Notes: generated by a model not told the origin, from the sequence alone. 51,599 nt of DNA from Prolixibacteraceae bacterium (GCA_028282195.1 JANQII010000321.1:1-51599), one strand, 5' to 3'. Numbered from the stretch's first letter, positions 8,929 to 16,813 are shown. Program-made: numbers and translations.

Positions 8929-9079
8929 TATTAAGAAGCTTTTAGCCTTATTAACAGTTTTAAAAAAGCAGCTTTGGTATATGTAAATGTATTGATGTTT
9001 ACATACTTGCGGTCGTGTCTATTGTGTCTCATGTTGTAAACTATTGATTTTGTCATTTTTTAGACAATCAAAACATGTT

Positions 9080-9087
9080 TATTTTTG
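9080..9087 (+). promoter_or_regulatory. -7 element of dsbD; decides its start
   Basis: TATTTTTG fits TAnnTTTG exactly. Transcription would begin near 9094, downstream of an upstream in-frame ATG at 9044, so the start codon at 9116 with its signal peptide is preferred. Confidence 0.6.
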
Positions 9088-9115
9088 TTACTTTCAAAAA
9101 ATAAAATCTGATGAT

Positions 9116-11077
9116 ATGAAAAAGTCAATAACGGTATTCATTTTTACATTAATATTTGCTACGGGTTTTTCTCAGGTAGTCAACCCTGTTAAATGGACTT
9201 TTGATTCAAATCAAAATGGAAGCGAAGTTGAGCTGACCTTTAAGGCCACCATTGATGCCGGCTGGCATTTGTACTCGACAAAGATCCCTGAAGGGGGACC
9301 GATCAAGACCAGCTTTTATTTTGAAGATGTCAAAAACATTGAGTTTACTGATGAACTCTCTGCCGATAAAGAAGCCATAGAAAAGTTTGACAAGTCCTTT
9401 CAAATGGACCTGAGCTATTACGAAGGGGAAGTGACCTTTACCCGTAAAGCCAGACTGACAGGTGGTGCAGGGTCAATAGCCGGCTATGTCGAATTTATGA
9501 GCTGTAATGATGAAACCTGTACCCCTCCGATGGAGCAGGAGTTTTCGTTTCAATTTGGAGACCCGGTTGAAGGAAGTGAAGAAACCAGCAACAATATCGT
9601 CCGTTCAACTGAAACCATTGAGTCCGAAAGTAAAACAAGTGATAGTGAAGACCGGGGCTACTGGAGCATATTCTTCATCGCTTTTCTCGGTGGGCTTGCA
9701 GCCCTTCTCACACCATGTGTGTTCCCAATGATCCCGATGACAGTAAGTTTCTTTACCAAGCAAAGCAAGACTAAAGCTGCAGGTATCAAAAACGGGATAT
9801 GGTACGGTGTTTCAATTATTATTATATACTTAATCCTCGGTACTGTTGTAACTGCTGCCTTTGGGGCTGAAAGTTTGAACAACCTTTCGACAAACCCGTG
9901 GTTCAACCTGTTTTTTGCCTTGCTGCTTTTTGTATTTGCCTTTTCATTTATGGGGGCTTTTGAAATTGTACTGCCACAAAACTGGGTAAATGCAGTTGAC
10001 CGTAAAGCCGATAAAGGCGGGTTGATCGGTATATTCTTTATGGCTTTTGCCCTTGCCCTTGTTTCTTTTTCATGTACAGGGCCAATTGTGGGTGCTTTGA
10101 TTGTTGAAGCGGCCCGGAGCGGTGGTATGGCCCCTGTTGTGGGCATGCTCGGCTTTTCATCTGCATTGGCAATACCGTTTGCACTGTTTGCTGCTTTCCC
10201 CGGGTGGTTGAACTCACTGCCAAAATCAGGAGGCTGGCTGAATTCTGTAAAAGTAGTACTTGGATTCCTGGAGTTTGCATTTGCATTTAAGTTCCTTTCC
10301 ATTGCCGATATGGTACTTAACCTGCATATACTGGAAAGGGAAGTTTACATTGCTATATGGATAGCCACATTCCTGGGGTTGGCATTGTACCTGTGGGGAA
10401 AGATCAGGCTCCCGCATGATTCAAAAATGGAATACCTTCCTGTTTCAAGGTTTGTGATGGGGACAATTGTAATGGCATTTGTGATTTACATGGTTCCCGG
10501 CCTTTGGGGGGCACCAGTGAAGCTGATCAGTGGGTTTCCGCCACCGGTGGATTATGCTGAATCTCCACTTGGAGTTGGAAAATCGCAGGTACAGGGGGTT
10601 GCACAGTCTTCTGTATATGTTGACCCCGGAAAGCATATTGGGCCTCATGGCATCCCGATGTTTGATGACTACCACAAGGCACTCGCACATGCAAAAGATT
10701 CAGGCAAGCCCTTGTTGATCGACTTTACAGGCAAAGGCTGTACAAACTGCCGAAAGATGGAAGACAATGTTTGGATTGATCCGGAGGTGAAGAAGATGTT
10801 TTTGGAAGATTTTGTTGTGGTATCCTTATATGTTGACTTAAGGGAAAGGCTACCTGAAGAAGAGCAGTATGTATCGGAAACAACAGGAAGGAAAGTAAGG
10901 ACTGTTGGGAACAAGTGGACAGATTTTCAAATATCAAGGTATAACAGGAACACACAACCCTATTACGTCATTTTGGACAACAACGAAAACGAAGTTGTTG
11001 ATGGGTATGGCTATGATTCCGATCCAAAAAGGTTTGCTGAATGGTTAAAGAAAGGCATTACAAATTTTAAGAAATAG
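9116..11077 (+). CDS. dsbD: thiol:disulfide interchange protein DsbD
   Basis: Moves reducing power from cytoplasmic thioredoxin across the inner membrane to periplasmic thiol proteins. From the ATG at 9116 there is a signal peptide (1-19), a periplasmic alpha domain with Cys130 and Cys135 (FMSCNDETCTPP), a multi-pass membrane domain with redox Cys201 (LLTPCVFPMIPM) and Cys320 (FSCTGPIVGAL), and a C-terminal thioredoxin domain with the CxxC pair Cys541/Cys544 (KGCTNCRKME). All three redox pairs are intact. The 653-aa length is normal for Bacteroidetes members. Its codon third positions look richer in G/C than the neighbours, with long open frames on the opposite strand that I treat as shadows. 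Confidence 0.95.
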   Translation: MKKSITVFIFTLIFATGFSQVVNPVKWTFDSNQNGSEVELTFKATIDAGWHLYSTKIPEGGPIKTSFYFEDVKNIEFTDELSADKEAIEKFDKSFQMDLSYYEGEVTFTRKARLTGGAGSIAGYVEFMSCNDETCTPPMEQEFSFQFGDPVEGSEETSNNIVRSTETIESESKTSDSEDRGYWSIFFIAFLGGLAALLTPCVFPMIPMTVSFFTKQSKTKAAGIKNGIWYGVSIIIIYLILGTVVTAAFGAESLNNLSTNPWFNLFFALLLFVFAFSFMGAFEIVLPQNWVNAVDRKADKGGLIGIFFMAFALALVSFSCTGPIVGALIVEAARSGGMAPVVGMLGFSSALAIPFALFAAFPGWLNSLPKSGGWLNSVKVVLGFLEFAFAFKFLSIADMVLNLHILEREVYIAIWIATFLGLALYLWGKIRLPHDSKMEYLPVSRFVMGTIVMAFVIYMVPGLWGAPVKLISGFPPPVDYAESPLGVGKSQVQGVAQSSVYVDPGKHIGPHGIPMFDDYHKALAHAKDSGKPLLIDFTGKGCTNCRKMEDNVWIDPEVKKMFLEDFVVVSLYVDLRERLPEEEQYVSETTGRKVRTVGNKWTDFQISRYNRNTQPYYVILDNNENEVVDGYGYDSDPKRFAEWLKKGITNFKK

Positions 11078-11120
11078 ATTTCAGAAAAGACATACATGTT
11101 AAAAAGATTGATTTTGAAAG

Positions 11121-11153
11121 AGGGAAGCTGAAAAGTATCAGCCTCCCTTTTTT
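11121..11153 (+). terminator. intrinsic terminator after dsbD
   Basis: Stem AGGGAAGCTGA / TCAGCCTCCCT (one mismatch, 6-nt loop) followed by six T. It ends the dsbD transcript 43 bases after the stop. Confidence 0.85.
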
Positions 11154-11205
11154 ATCTGGTTGAATAGATTTCTACAGGAATTTATTTGATTTTCATTGAA
11201 ATGGT

Positions 11206-11213
11206 TATTTTTG
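11206..11213 (+). promoter_or_regulatory. intact promoter of the broken sulfatase gene
   Basis: TATTTTTG (-7) with TTTG at 11185-11188 and a 17-base spacer, a good Bacteroidetes promoter pair, 35 bases upstream of the truncated sulfatase start. It survives although the coding region is lost. Confidence 0.55.
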
Positions 11214-11248
11214 ATAATCATAAACTAACTACTTAATATACCTGACCA

Positions 11249-11440
11249 ATGAAAAATCAATTAATCATTTTTTTGCTGATTTTATCAGTTCTATCCATTT
11301 CCTGTAACAAGAAAAATGTTGAGAAACAAATTCAAAAATCACCAAACTTTATTGTGGTTTTTATTGATGATATGGGATTGTCCTTATCCATTTTTTGTTC
11401 CTTATTTCTTATTTTTAAAAATAAAAAAATAGCAGTTTAA
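11249..11440 (+). pseudogene. truncated sulfatase remnant (N-terminus only)
   Basis: A 63-codon frame that begins like a sulfatase lipoprotein. Residues 1-19 form a lipoprotein signal (LLILSVLSISC), a short linker follows, then SPNFIVVFIDDMG at about 31-43, the first strand and metal-binding Asp pair of the alkaline phosphatase/sulfatase fold. From about residue 44 the sequence turns into unrelated hydrophobic and Lys-rich residues and stops. The catalytic Cys-x-Pro-Ser-Arg block and the remaining roughly 400 residues are absent. It keeps a promoter and sits just after the dsbD terminator and before a convergent operon. It is probably a deletion scar; secretion of the short lipoprotein as a functional product is unlikely. 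Confidence 0.7.
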
Positions 11441-11466
11441 CCCTGGAAAGTTATGGCTTACAATTT

Positions 11467-12051
11467 TTAAAGATACCTTGCTATTCTGCTTTTATAGTCC
11501 AGGTAATCGTTGTTGAAAGTAGAAGTAAGAAACTCTTCTTCTTTTAAAATAATGAAATGGTGGGTGATTGTATTATAAATGATTATTAGAGCAATGAGTA
11601 GGCTTGGAACAAGTAAAAAACAAGAAAGGTTGAAAAACAGGAAACTGGTGTACATGGGGTTTCTTGAAATTCGGTAAATACCATTTGTTTCAAGTGCATG
11701 TTCTCCTTTGGGCAGTCCAACCCTTGTGAAAATACTTAGGTTAATGTATCCGGAAATCAGCAATAGATTACCACCTAAAAGAAAAACCAAACTTAACAGT
11801 TTTTGCACTTCAGGAACCTCATTTTGAATAAGCCAGGGAAAAAATTGGAATGTACCTGAATCGATACTAGCTAAAAACAAAATGCCCATTATTACAACAA
11901 CAGACAGTTTAGCGAAATAGAAAAATAAGGGTTGAATGGTTGCTTTGCCCAAAGCTCCTTGACCGTTTCGCATAAGCTGATAAGCCAACATGAGTGTGGC
12001 AATTAATGGCAGGCTGCTTAATATGATTAACCCAATTTGGATCAGGTTCAT
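11467..12051 (-). CDS. isoprenylcysteine methyltransferase-like (ICMT/PEMT) integral membrane protein
   Basis: A 194-aa multi-pass membrane protein. The C-terminal part has the pattern of SAM-dependent membrane methyltransferases of the ICMT/PEMT superfamily: GIYRISRNPMYTSFLF, then a hydrophobic pair of helices, then LKEEEFLTSTFNNDYLDYKSR, where the RNPMY and the EE..F...Y..Y blocks are the cofactor and substrate side. It overlaps the upstream permease gene by 4 bases (stop/start overlap), so it is co-translated with it. The bacterial substrate is unknown; lipid or small-thiol methylation is only a guess. Confidence 0.75.
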   Translation of the reverse strand: MNLIQIGLIILSSLPLIATLMLAYQLMRNGQGALGKATIQPLFFYFAKLSVVVIMGILFLASIDSGTFQFFPWLIQNEVPEVQKLLSLVFLLGGNLLLISGYINLSIFTRVGLPKGEHALETNGIYRISRNPMYTSFLFFNLSCFLLVPSLLIALIIIYNTITHHFIILKEEEFLTSTFNNDYLDYKSRIARYL

Positions 12052-13364
12052 GAAATCTTTCCTTTAAATTGATAGCCAATTTCAATAATCAATTTTTCGA
12101 TGGCTTCCAAGTCAATCTTTTTCCCTTTCACCCGGACTACTGAATTATAATGATTAGCAAAAACTTCATCAATTCCTTTAAGCTTGACCAAGTTTCGGGT
12201 TACGCTTGCCTCGCAGTGAGAACAAGTCATTCCTTCAACTTTCAAAGTTACAAAGCCGGTTTGTTTAGCTTTTTCTGATTTTTCATAGCGAATATAAAAA
12301 TAACCGAAAATAAGCGAACCAACCAAAATAATAGTAGAACTAAGCTGAAGCCAGTAGGGAAGCATTTCATGTTCACCATTGCCATGAATATGTGCAATTT
12401 GAGTCAGGATTAAATCTGCTGGAATAAGCCAGTTGGTTAGCAAACCAAAAATACTTGCACCGATGATAATTGTTCCAAGGTACACGTATAACGATTTGCG
12501 CCCCATGGTGCTTCCAATAACGGTCATGGTTGCTACGTTAGTTGCCGGGCCGGCCATTAGGAAAACCAGGGCTGCTCCGGGTGAAACACCCTTCAGCAAT
12601 AGAACGGCTGCAATTGGAATGGAGCCAGTAGCACAAATATATATTGGAACTGAAGCTGCTAATATGATCAGAATTTCAAGGATTCCCCATCCTTTAAATG
12701 AACTGAAGAAATTGTCAGGCAATAAAACCGAAATTAGGGCTGCAATCAAAAAACCAATAATCAACCATTTCGCAATATCCTGTAACAACTCAACAAAGGC
12801 ATAATGTGTTGCTCTTACAATGGCATTACCTTTTGGTTCCTTCTTTTCATGACATCCACAATTGTCATCATCACAAGTTTCATCTTTTTTACCAAGTGCA
12901 GCAGTATCAATTTTAAATGAGCCAAACGGATTTGGAGCTACAGATTTTTCTTTTACAAAAAGATTGGTCAATATTCCACCAATGATACCGGTAACAAAAG
13001 CGACTACTGGGCGGAGTAATGCAAAAATCCAACCAAGCATGGAGTAGGTTGCAAAAATGGAATCAACCCCGGTTTGAGGTGTAGAGATCAAAAAAGAATT
13101 AGTAGCCCCTTTGGATGCCCCGTTTTTAAAAAATGAAATCCCGGTTGGGATAACACCGCATGAACAAAGAGGCATTGGTATACCCAGTAAAGATGCATTT
13201 ACAGCTGACTTCGTATTCGGCTTTCCCATGTATCTGGTGACTTTGCTCTCGGGAAAATATACTTTTAGTACTCCTGCAAAAATAAGCCCTAGTATAAGCC
13301 AGGGAGCCATCTCGTTCAAGAGATATATCAATTCATTCAAATAGTTTAACACAAAATCCATCAT
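12048..13364 (-). CDS. permease with C-terminal heavy-metal-associated domain (SO_0444-like Cu/Zn efflux)
   Basis: Integral membrane permease of the DUF318/ArsP-like family fused to a heavy-metal-associated (HMA) domain. The membrane part has MPLCSCGVIPTGISFFKNGA and FLMAGPATNVATMTVI, both typical of this permease family. A central cytoplasmic loop is metal-ligand rich (ETCDDDNCGCHEKK). The C-terminal 70 residues form an HMA fold with EGMTCSHCEASV. The combination matches proteins named SO_0444-family Cu/Zn efflux transporters. I chose the MMDFVLNYLNEL start at 13364; the longer frame to 13454 would run across the 41-bp inverted repeat and into nfeD. Metal specificity is inferred. Confidence 0.82.
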   Translation of the reverse strand: MMDFVLNYLNELIYLLNEMAPWLILGLIFAGVLKVYFPESKVTRYMGKPNTKSAVNASLLGIPMPLCSCGVIPTGISFFKNGASKGATNSFLISTPQTGVDSIFATYSMLGWIFALLRPVVAFVTGIIGGILTNLFVKEKSVAPNPFGSFKIDTAALGKKDETCDDDNCGCHEKKEPKGNAIVRATHYAFVELLQDIAKWLIIGFLIAALISVLLPDNFFSSFKGWGILEILIILAASVPIYICATGSIPIAAVLLLKGVSPGAALVFLMAGPATNVATMTVIGSTMGRKSLYVYLGTIIIGASIFGLLTNWLIPADLILTQIAHIHGNGEHEMLPYWLQLSSTIILVGSLIFGYFYIRYEKSEKAKQTGFVTLKVEGMTCSHCEASVTRNLVKLKGIDEVFANHYNSVVRVKGKKIDLEAIEKLIIEIGYQFKGKIS

Positions 13365-13385
13365 CTCTATTAACCTTTCCAGGGC

Positions 13386-13426
13386 AGTTACTGAGAGCCT
13401 CACTTTAAGTGAGGCTCTCAGTAACT
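13386..13426. repeat. 41-bp near-perfect inverted repeat
   Basis: Two 20-base arms (13386-13405 and 13407-13426) are exact reverse complements around a single central T. It lies 6 bases after the nfeD stop and 22 bases before the permease start. There is no T-tract on either side, so it is not a standard intrinsic terminator; it would form a very stable RNA hairpin or a cruciform. Confidence 0.9.
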
Positions 13427-13431
13427 GAATC

Positions 13432-14853
13432 TCATAACCCAAACTTTTCAACATACAACTGGGCTGCCTCGGCCTTGGTTACTTTTACGGCTTCCCCTTT
13501 TTCAATCATAGCCATTTCGGCAACAGCATCGTATATTTTTCCTTCAATTTTTACTTTACCTGAAGGGCGAAGAACTGTATAAGCCGTGCCTTCTTTTCCA
13601 ACCATTTCATTGTAAGAAGTGTCAACGCCAACAAAACCACTTTCTTTTTCCTGAACCGATTGTAAGGCCAGGTTTTTAAATGCACCAGATTCTGCCGTAA
13701 AAAGTTTTTTGCCCAGTACAAGACTAACAACAAAACCACTAAACATAGCGACTACAACCGTAGTAAGGGCTGTCATAATTTTTTCCGGTTCTACTCCTTC
13801 AAAATCAAAATTAACATTGTCAAGCAAGCTGATAACAAGTGCCGTGAATGCACATAGGATACCAAGTATTCCGGCTACACCAAAGCCGGGCAAGACAAAT
13901 ATTTCGACAGCAATGAGTATCAGTCCAACGATGAAAAGTAAAATTTCCCAGTTTGCAGCAAGCCCTTCCAAATAAAGAGGAGCAAAATAGGCAAATGCAG
14001 CAACAATAGCAATCACAAGAGCAAAACCAATTCCAGGCGTTTGCATTTCGAAATAAATTCCCCCCAAAATGGCCATTATAAGAATTCCGGAAACAATGGG
14101 GTTTACCAGGAACCCAATAATTTTTTCAAGTGCAGTTGGCTTGTACTCCACCAATTCGTATTCTTCAATTCCAACTTGTTCTAAAACTTCAGGTACATTT
14201 TCTGCAATTCCTTCGCAAAAACCGTATTTAACCGCTTCCGAAGGGGTGAATGTGAGTACCTTTCCGGTATCAATGATACCTTCAATGTAAACACTTTCGT
14301 CAACCATGGCCTCAGCAATTACAGGGTCACGAAACCATTTGAAAATCGTATCATTTTCAGAAAAAATAGAATCACCTCCATGCGATTCGGCAGTAGCACG
14401 CATGATTGATCGCATGTATGATTGATACTTGTCAGGCATTTTTTCCCCTGTTTGGTTTACAACAGTTGCAGCTCCAATTGATGCACCTTTACGCATAAAA
14501 ATACTGTCGCAAGCTACTGAAATTAGAGCGCCGGCGCTGGCTGCATTGTTGTCGATAAATACATATACCGGAATATTACTGTTGATTATTTTTGTTCGAA
14601 TCGAATCTGCATCCAGAACCGTTCCTCCGTATGTATTCATGTGAATCAACATCAAATCTGCATCCAAACTATCAGCTTGTTCAAAGGCCTGTTTTGTTTG
14701 CCTCCAAACACCGGGCGCAATATTTTCTTTAATATTGAACTTGTAAACCAGTTTCTTTTCATTTTCCTGTTTAAGCGAATCAACAGGAAATGAAAAAGAA
14801 TGATTAACAATTGCAAAGAGTAGAATACCTGTAACGTATAAGATTCGTTTCAT
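13432..14853 (-). CDS. NfeD-family membrane serine protease (NfeD1b-type)
   Basis: Long-form NfeD protein of 473 aa. A signal peptide (1-22) precedes a ClpP-like serine protease domain (about 35-225) with HMNTYGGTVLDADSIR and the nucleophile Ser107 in NNAASAGALIS. Four to five membrane helices follow (about 245-385; ILGGIYFEMQTPGIGFAL, EIFVLPGFGVAGILG), then a C-terminal OB-fold NfeD domain with GKEGTAYTVLRPSGKVKIEG. Such proteins usually pair with stomatin/flotillin-type SPFH proteins, but none is adjacent here; the neighbour downstream is the metal permease. The proteolytic target is unknown. Confidence 0.9.
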   Translation of the reverse strand: MKRILYVTGILLFAIVNHSFSFPVDSLKQENEKKLVYKFNIKENIAPGVWRQTKQAFEQADSLDADLMLIHMNTYGGTVLDADSIRTKIINSNIPVYVFIDNNAASAGALISVACDSIFMRKGASIGAATVVNQTGEKMPDKYQSYMRSIMRATAESHGGDSIFSENDTIFKWFRDPVIAEAMVDESVYIEGIIDTGKVLTFTPSEAVKYGFCEGIAENVPEVLEQVGIEEYELVEYKPTALEKIIGFLVNPIVSGILIMAILGGIYFEMQTPGIGFALVIAIVAAFAYFAPLYLEGLAANWEILLFIVGLILIAVEIFVLPGFGVAGILGILCAFTALVISLLDNVNFDFEGVEPEKIMTALTTVVVAMFSGFVVSLVLGKKLFTAESGAFKNLALQSVQEKESGFVGVDTSYNEMVGKEGTAYTVLRPSGKVKIEGKIYDAVAEMAMIEKGEAVKVTKAEAAQLYVEKFGL

Positions 14854-15038
14854 TTAAAATCAATTTATAGCGGTTTTCTCAAAGTTAATGAATTTTCAAT
14901 TGAGTGATGCGCTTTTTAACCGCATATTAAAAGGGTAGGCAAAAATAAAAACCTGAAGAACCTTGCCTGAAAAACAAAGCCCACGCTTGCACCGGCGTAG
15001 CGGTCCCGTAACATCATCAGAATTGTAAATAATTACAT

Positions 15039-15046
15039 TATCTTTG
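15039..15046 (+). promoter_or_regulatory. -7 element upstream of the HEPN gene
   Basis: TATCTTTG matches TAnnTTTG and lies 15 bases before the HEPN start, which implies a very short 5' leader. Confidence 0.5.
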
Positions 15047-15061
15047 AAATAAACAGGCTGC

Positions 15062-15448
15062 ATGGATCGAAAAGTAAAATATTGGGTGGATCTGTCCGAT
15101 TACGATATGGAAACAGCAAAAGCCTTGCTGCACAGCAAAAGGTATCTGTATGTTGGGTTTATGTGCCATCAAACCATTGAGAAAATATTTAAGGCGTACT
15201 TTACAAAGAAACAAAATGATACTGCACCTTTTTCTCACAGTTTGTCTTATATTGCAAAAAAAGGTGGATTCTATAACGATTTTACTGAAGCACAGAAAGA
15301 TTTTATTGATCAGATCGAGCCATTGAATATTGAAGCCCGTTATCCTTCACACAAGGAAAGGCTTATGAAAAGCCTTACCAGGGAGAAATGTGCAGAATTA
15401 ATTGATAATTCAATAAAGATGCTGGAATGGATAAAAATGAAGTTATAA
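15062..15448 (+). CDS. HEPN domain protein (partner of MNT nucleotidyltransferase)
   Basis: A 128-aa all-helical HEPN-domain protein. Recognisable parts are WVDLSDYDMETAKALL, YLYVGFMCHQTIEKIFKAYF and EPLNIEARYPSHKE, the pattern of the C-terminal/standalone HEPN family. It overlaps the next gene, a minimal nucleotidyltransferase, by 22 bases, so the two are translationally coupled. In characterised HEPN/MNT toxin-antitoxin modules the HEPN protein is an RNase-type toxin and MNT modifies it. The RNase motif here reads R-x3-H (ARYPSH), shorter than the usual R-x4-6-H, so nuclease activity is uncertain. Confidence 0.85.
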   Translation: MDRKVKYWVDLSDYDMETAKALLHSKRYLYVGFMCHQTIEKIFKAYFTKKQNDTAPFSHSLSYIAKKGGFYNDFTEAQKDFIDQIEPLNIEARYPSHKERLMKSLTREKCAELIDNSIKMLEWIKMKL

Positions 15449-15729
15449 ATAAGGTAAAGAAATACCGAAAGTTGTTGGAAAAACATATCCATATGGATAA
15501 AATGTTCCTTTTTGGTTCATACGCTAAAAACAATTCCAGTACTGATAGTGATATTGATGTAGCTATTGTTGTAGATCAGATTGAAGGGGATTTTTTTGCT
15601 GTCAACCCGTTACTCTGGAAATTAAGGAGACAAGTTGACGACAGGATTGAACCAATAATAATTGAACGGAATTTTGATGACGGGAATTTCCTGAAAGAAA
15701 TTGAAAAAAACGGAATTGAAATAACTTAA
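15427..15729 (+). CDS. MNT-type nucleotidyltransferase (antitoxin of HEPN/MNT)
   Basis: A 100-aa minimal nucleotidyltransferase of the Pol-beta superfamily. The active-site signature is intact: MFLFGSYAK (Gly30-Ser31) and then SDIDVAIVV with the metal-binding Asp42 and Asp44, plus a later acidic strand (RIEPIIIE). It overlaps the HEPN gene by 22 bases. In studied pairs the MNT enzyme neutralises HEPN by AMP transfer; that role is inferred here from the pairing. Confidence 0.88.
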   Translation: MDKNEVINKVKKYRKLLEKHIHMDKMFLFGSYAKNNSSTDSDIDVAIVVDQIEGDFFAVNPLLWKLRRQVDDRIEPIIIERNFDDGNFLKEIEKNGIEIT

Positions 15730-15843
15730 GGTAGTTTTTTCATTTTTTACCTGACAAATTCCAAGCTCAGGATTCCATGAACCATACATTGCAATATCTA
15801 AAACACTTTCAATAAAACAAGCGTATATTATTTTTTAATCAAC

Positions 15844-15942
15844 ATGAACGAAAAACTTTCTAAGGGAAAAAGAGAAATGGTTCAAAATACGGTTGAGGAA
15901 ATAAAAGTTATAAAGTATAAAAGCAAAAACCCAATAGCTTGA
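15844..15942 (+). CDS. possible 32-residue basic micro-protein
   Basis: Short frame MNEKLSKGKREMVQNTVEEI... ending in IA, rich in Lys and Glu. It lies between the MNT gene and the Abi-like gene. No recognised family; the only support is an uninterrupted frame with a plausible start. The rest of 15730-16017 holds an imperfect hairpin at 15930-15963 and the palindromic promoter of the Abi gene. Confidence 0.25.
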   Translation: MNEKLSKGKREMVQNTVEEIKVIKYKSKNPIA

Positions 15943-15974
15943 TAAAAATCAGGGGCTACTGGGAATAATATACT

Positions 15975-15997
15975 ACAAATATAATGCTTATATTTGT
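15975..15997 (+). promoter_or_regulatory. palindromic operator/promoter of the Abi-like gene
   Basis: Perfect inverted repeat ACAAATATAA-TGC-TTATATTTGT. Its right arm contains TATATTTG (15989-15996), an exact TAnnTTTG -7 element 21 bases before the Abi ATG; by symmetry the left arm gives the same element facing the other way. It could be an operator that overlaps the promoter, or a divergent promoter. Confidence 0.55.
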
Positions 15998-16017
15998 GTT
16001 TTGCAAGGATTTAATAG

Positions 16018-16706
16018 ATGAAATATGCCGTATTTGAACGGATAATGTCTCAACCAAGAATGAGCAGGTATGTAATTGCATGTTCCAACAATTCGAGAAA
16101 AGCGATGACATTATACCGCTTAAACTTAAAGCTATCGCAAGAGCTATTTACAATAATAAGCTGTTTTGAAATTGCTCTAAGAAATTCCATAGACAATCAT
16201 TATACACTAATGCATGGGCAAGAATGGTTGAAAAACTCTGTTGACAAAAATGGTTTCTTCAACAACTCAAAGTGTCATCAAACTGCTAATATTATTCGAA
16301 AAGCATTACGCAAGCTCAATAGTGGTTACACCCATTCTAAATTGATAGCAGAAATGGATTTGGGTTTCTGGAGATATTTATTCTCACAACCCCAGTTTTA
16401 TGCAGGAGGACAATCTTTACTGAAAATATTTCCTGCGAAGCCATCAAGTACACCTTCAATTCAATATAATAGTAGATATGTGTTCAATGAATTGGAGAAA
16501 ATAAATAAAATGAGGAATAGAATAGGATTGCTCATCATGAACCAGTTTGTTTTAAGCTGGGTAGTGCAATGATAGATACTACTTATTCCAAACAGAAATA
16601 TCGATTAATTAAGGACTTGTTTAATTGGATGCTAATAGATGAATCTGCACTCCTATATGGAATAGATCATGTGAATCAGATAGTTCGAAAAATTGATGAA
16701 CTGTAA
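16018..16706 (+). pseudogene. Abi-type (abortive infection, HEPN-like) protein, frameshifted by a 5-bp duplication
   Basis: Resembles Abi_2-type abortive-infection proteins: ELFTIISCFEIALRNSIDNHY near residue 45, then SKLIAEMDLGFWRYLFSQPQ. The frame from 16018 stops at 16572 after 184 codons. At 16515-16524 the sequence GAATA is present twice in tandem. With one copy removed the frame reads KMRNRIAHHEPVCF, the RNxxxxH HEPN active-site motif typical of the family, and continues to the stop at 16704-16706 for a normal 227-aa product. As it stands, the duplication replaces the active site and C-terminus with unrelated residues. It is either a pseudogene or a reversible slipped-strand off state. 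It sits next to a HEPN/MNT pair. Confidence 0.8.
16515..16524 (+). repeat. GAATA x2 tandem duplication at the HEPN motif
   Basis: Two adjacent copies of GAATA (16515-16519, 16520-16524). Deleting either copy restores the Abi reading frame and the RNRIAHHE motif. Confidence 0.9.
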
Positions 16707-16785
16707 ATTAAAAGCAAAGATGGTATCCCGGTGAAGATTACCTTAGCCAATACATTAAAAAAAACTCTTCACCCGTAAAAAATGC

Positions 16786-16793
16786 TAACTTTG
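16786..16793 (+). promoter_or_regulatory. -7 element of purB
   Basis: TAACTTTG, an exact TAnnTTTG match, 20 bases before the purB ATG at 16814. It supports the short leader and the internal start. Confidence 0.55.
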
Positions 16794-16813
16794 TGGCTCG
16801 AAAAATAAAAACC

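Noticed and set aside
9658-10302. A 214-codon minus-strand frame inside dsbD
   Set aside because: It lies fully opposite a clear DsbD with all redox motifs; the frame is a by-product of that gene's composition.
14970-15005. GC-rich stretch upstream of the HEPN gene considered as a REP element or tRNA fragment
   Set aside because: Only 4-bp arms pair and no cloverleaf forms; left unassigned.
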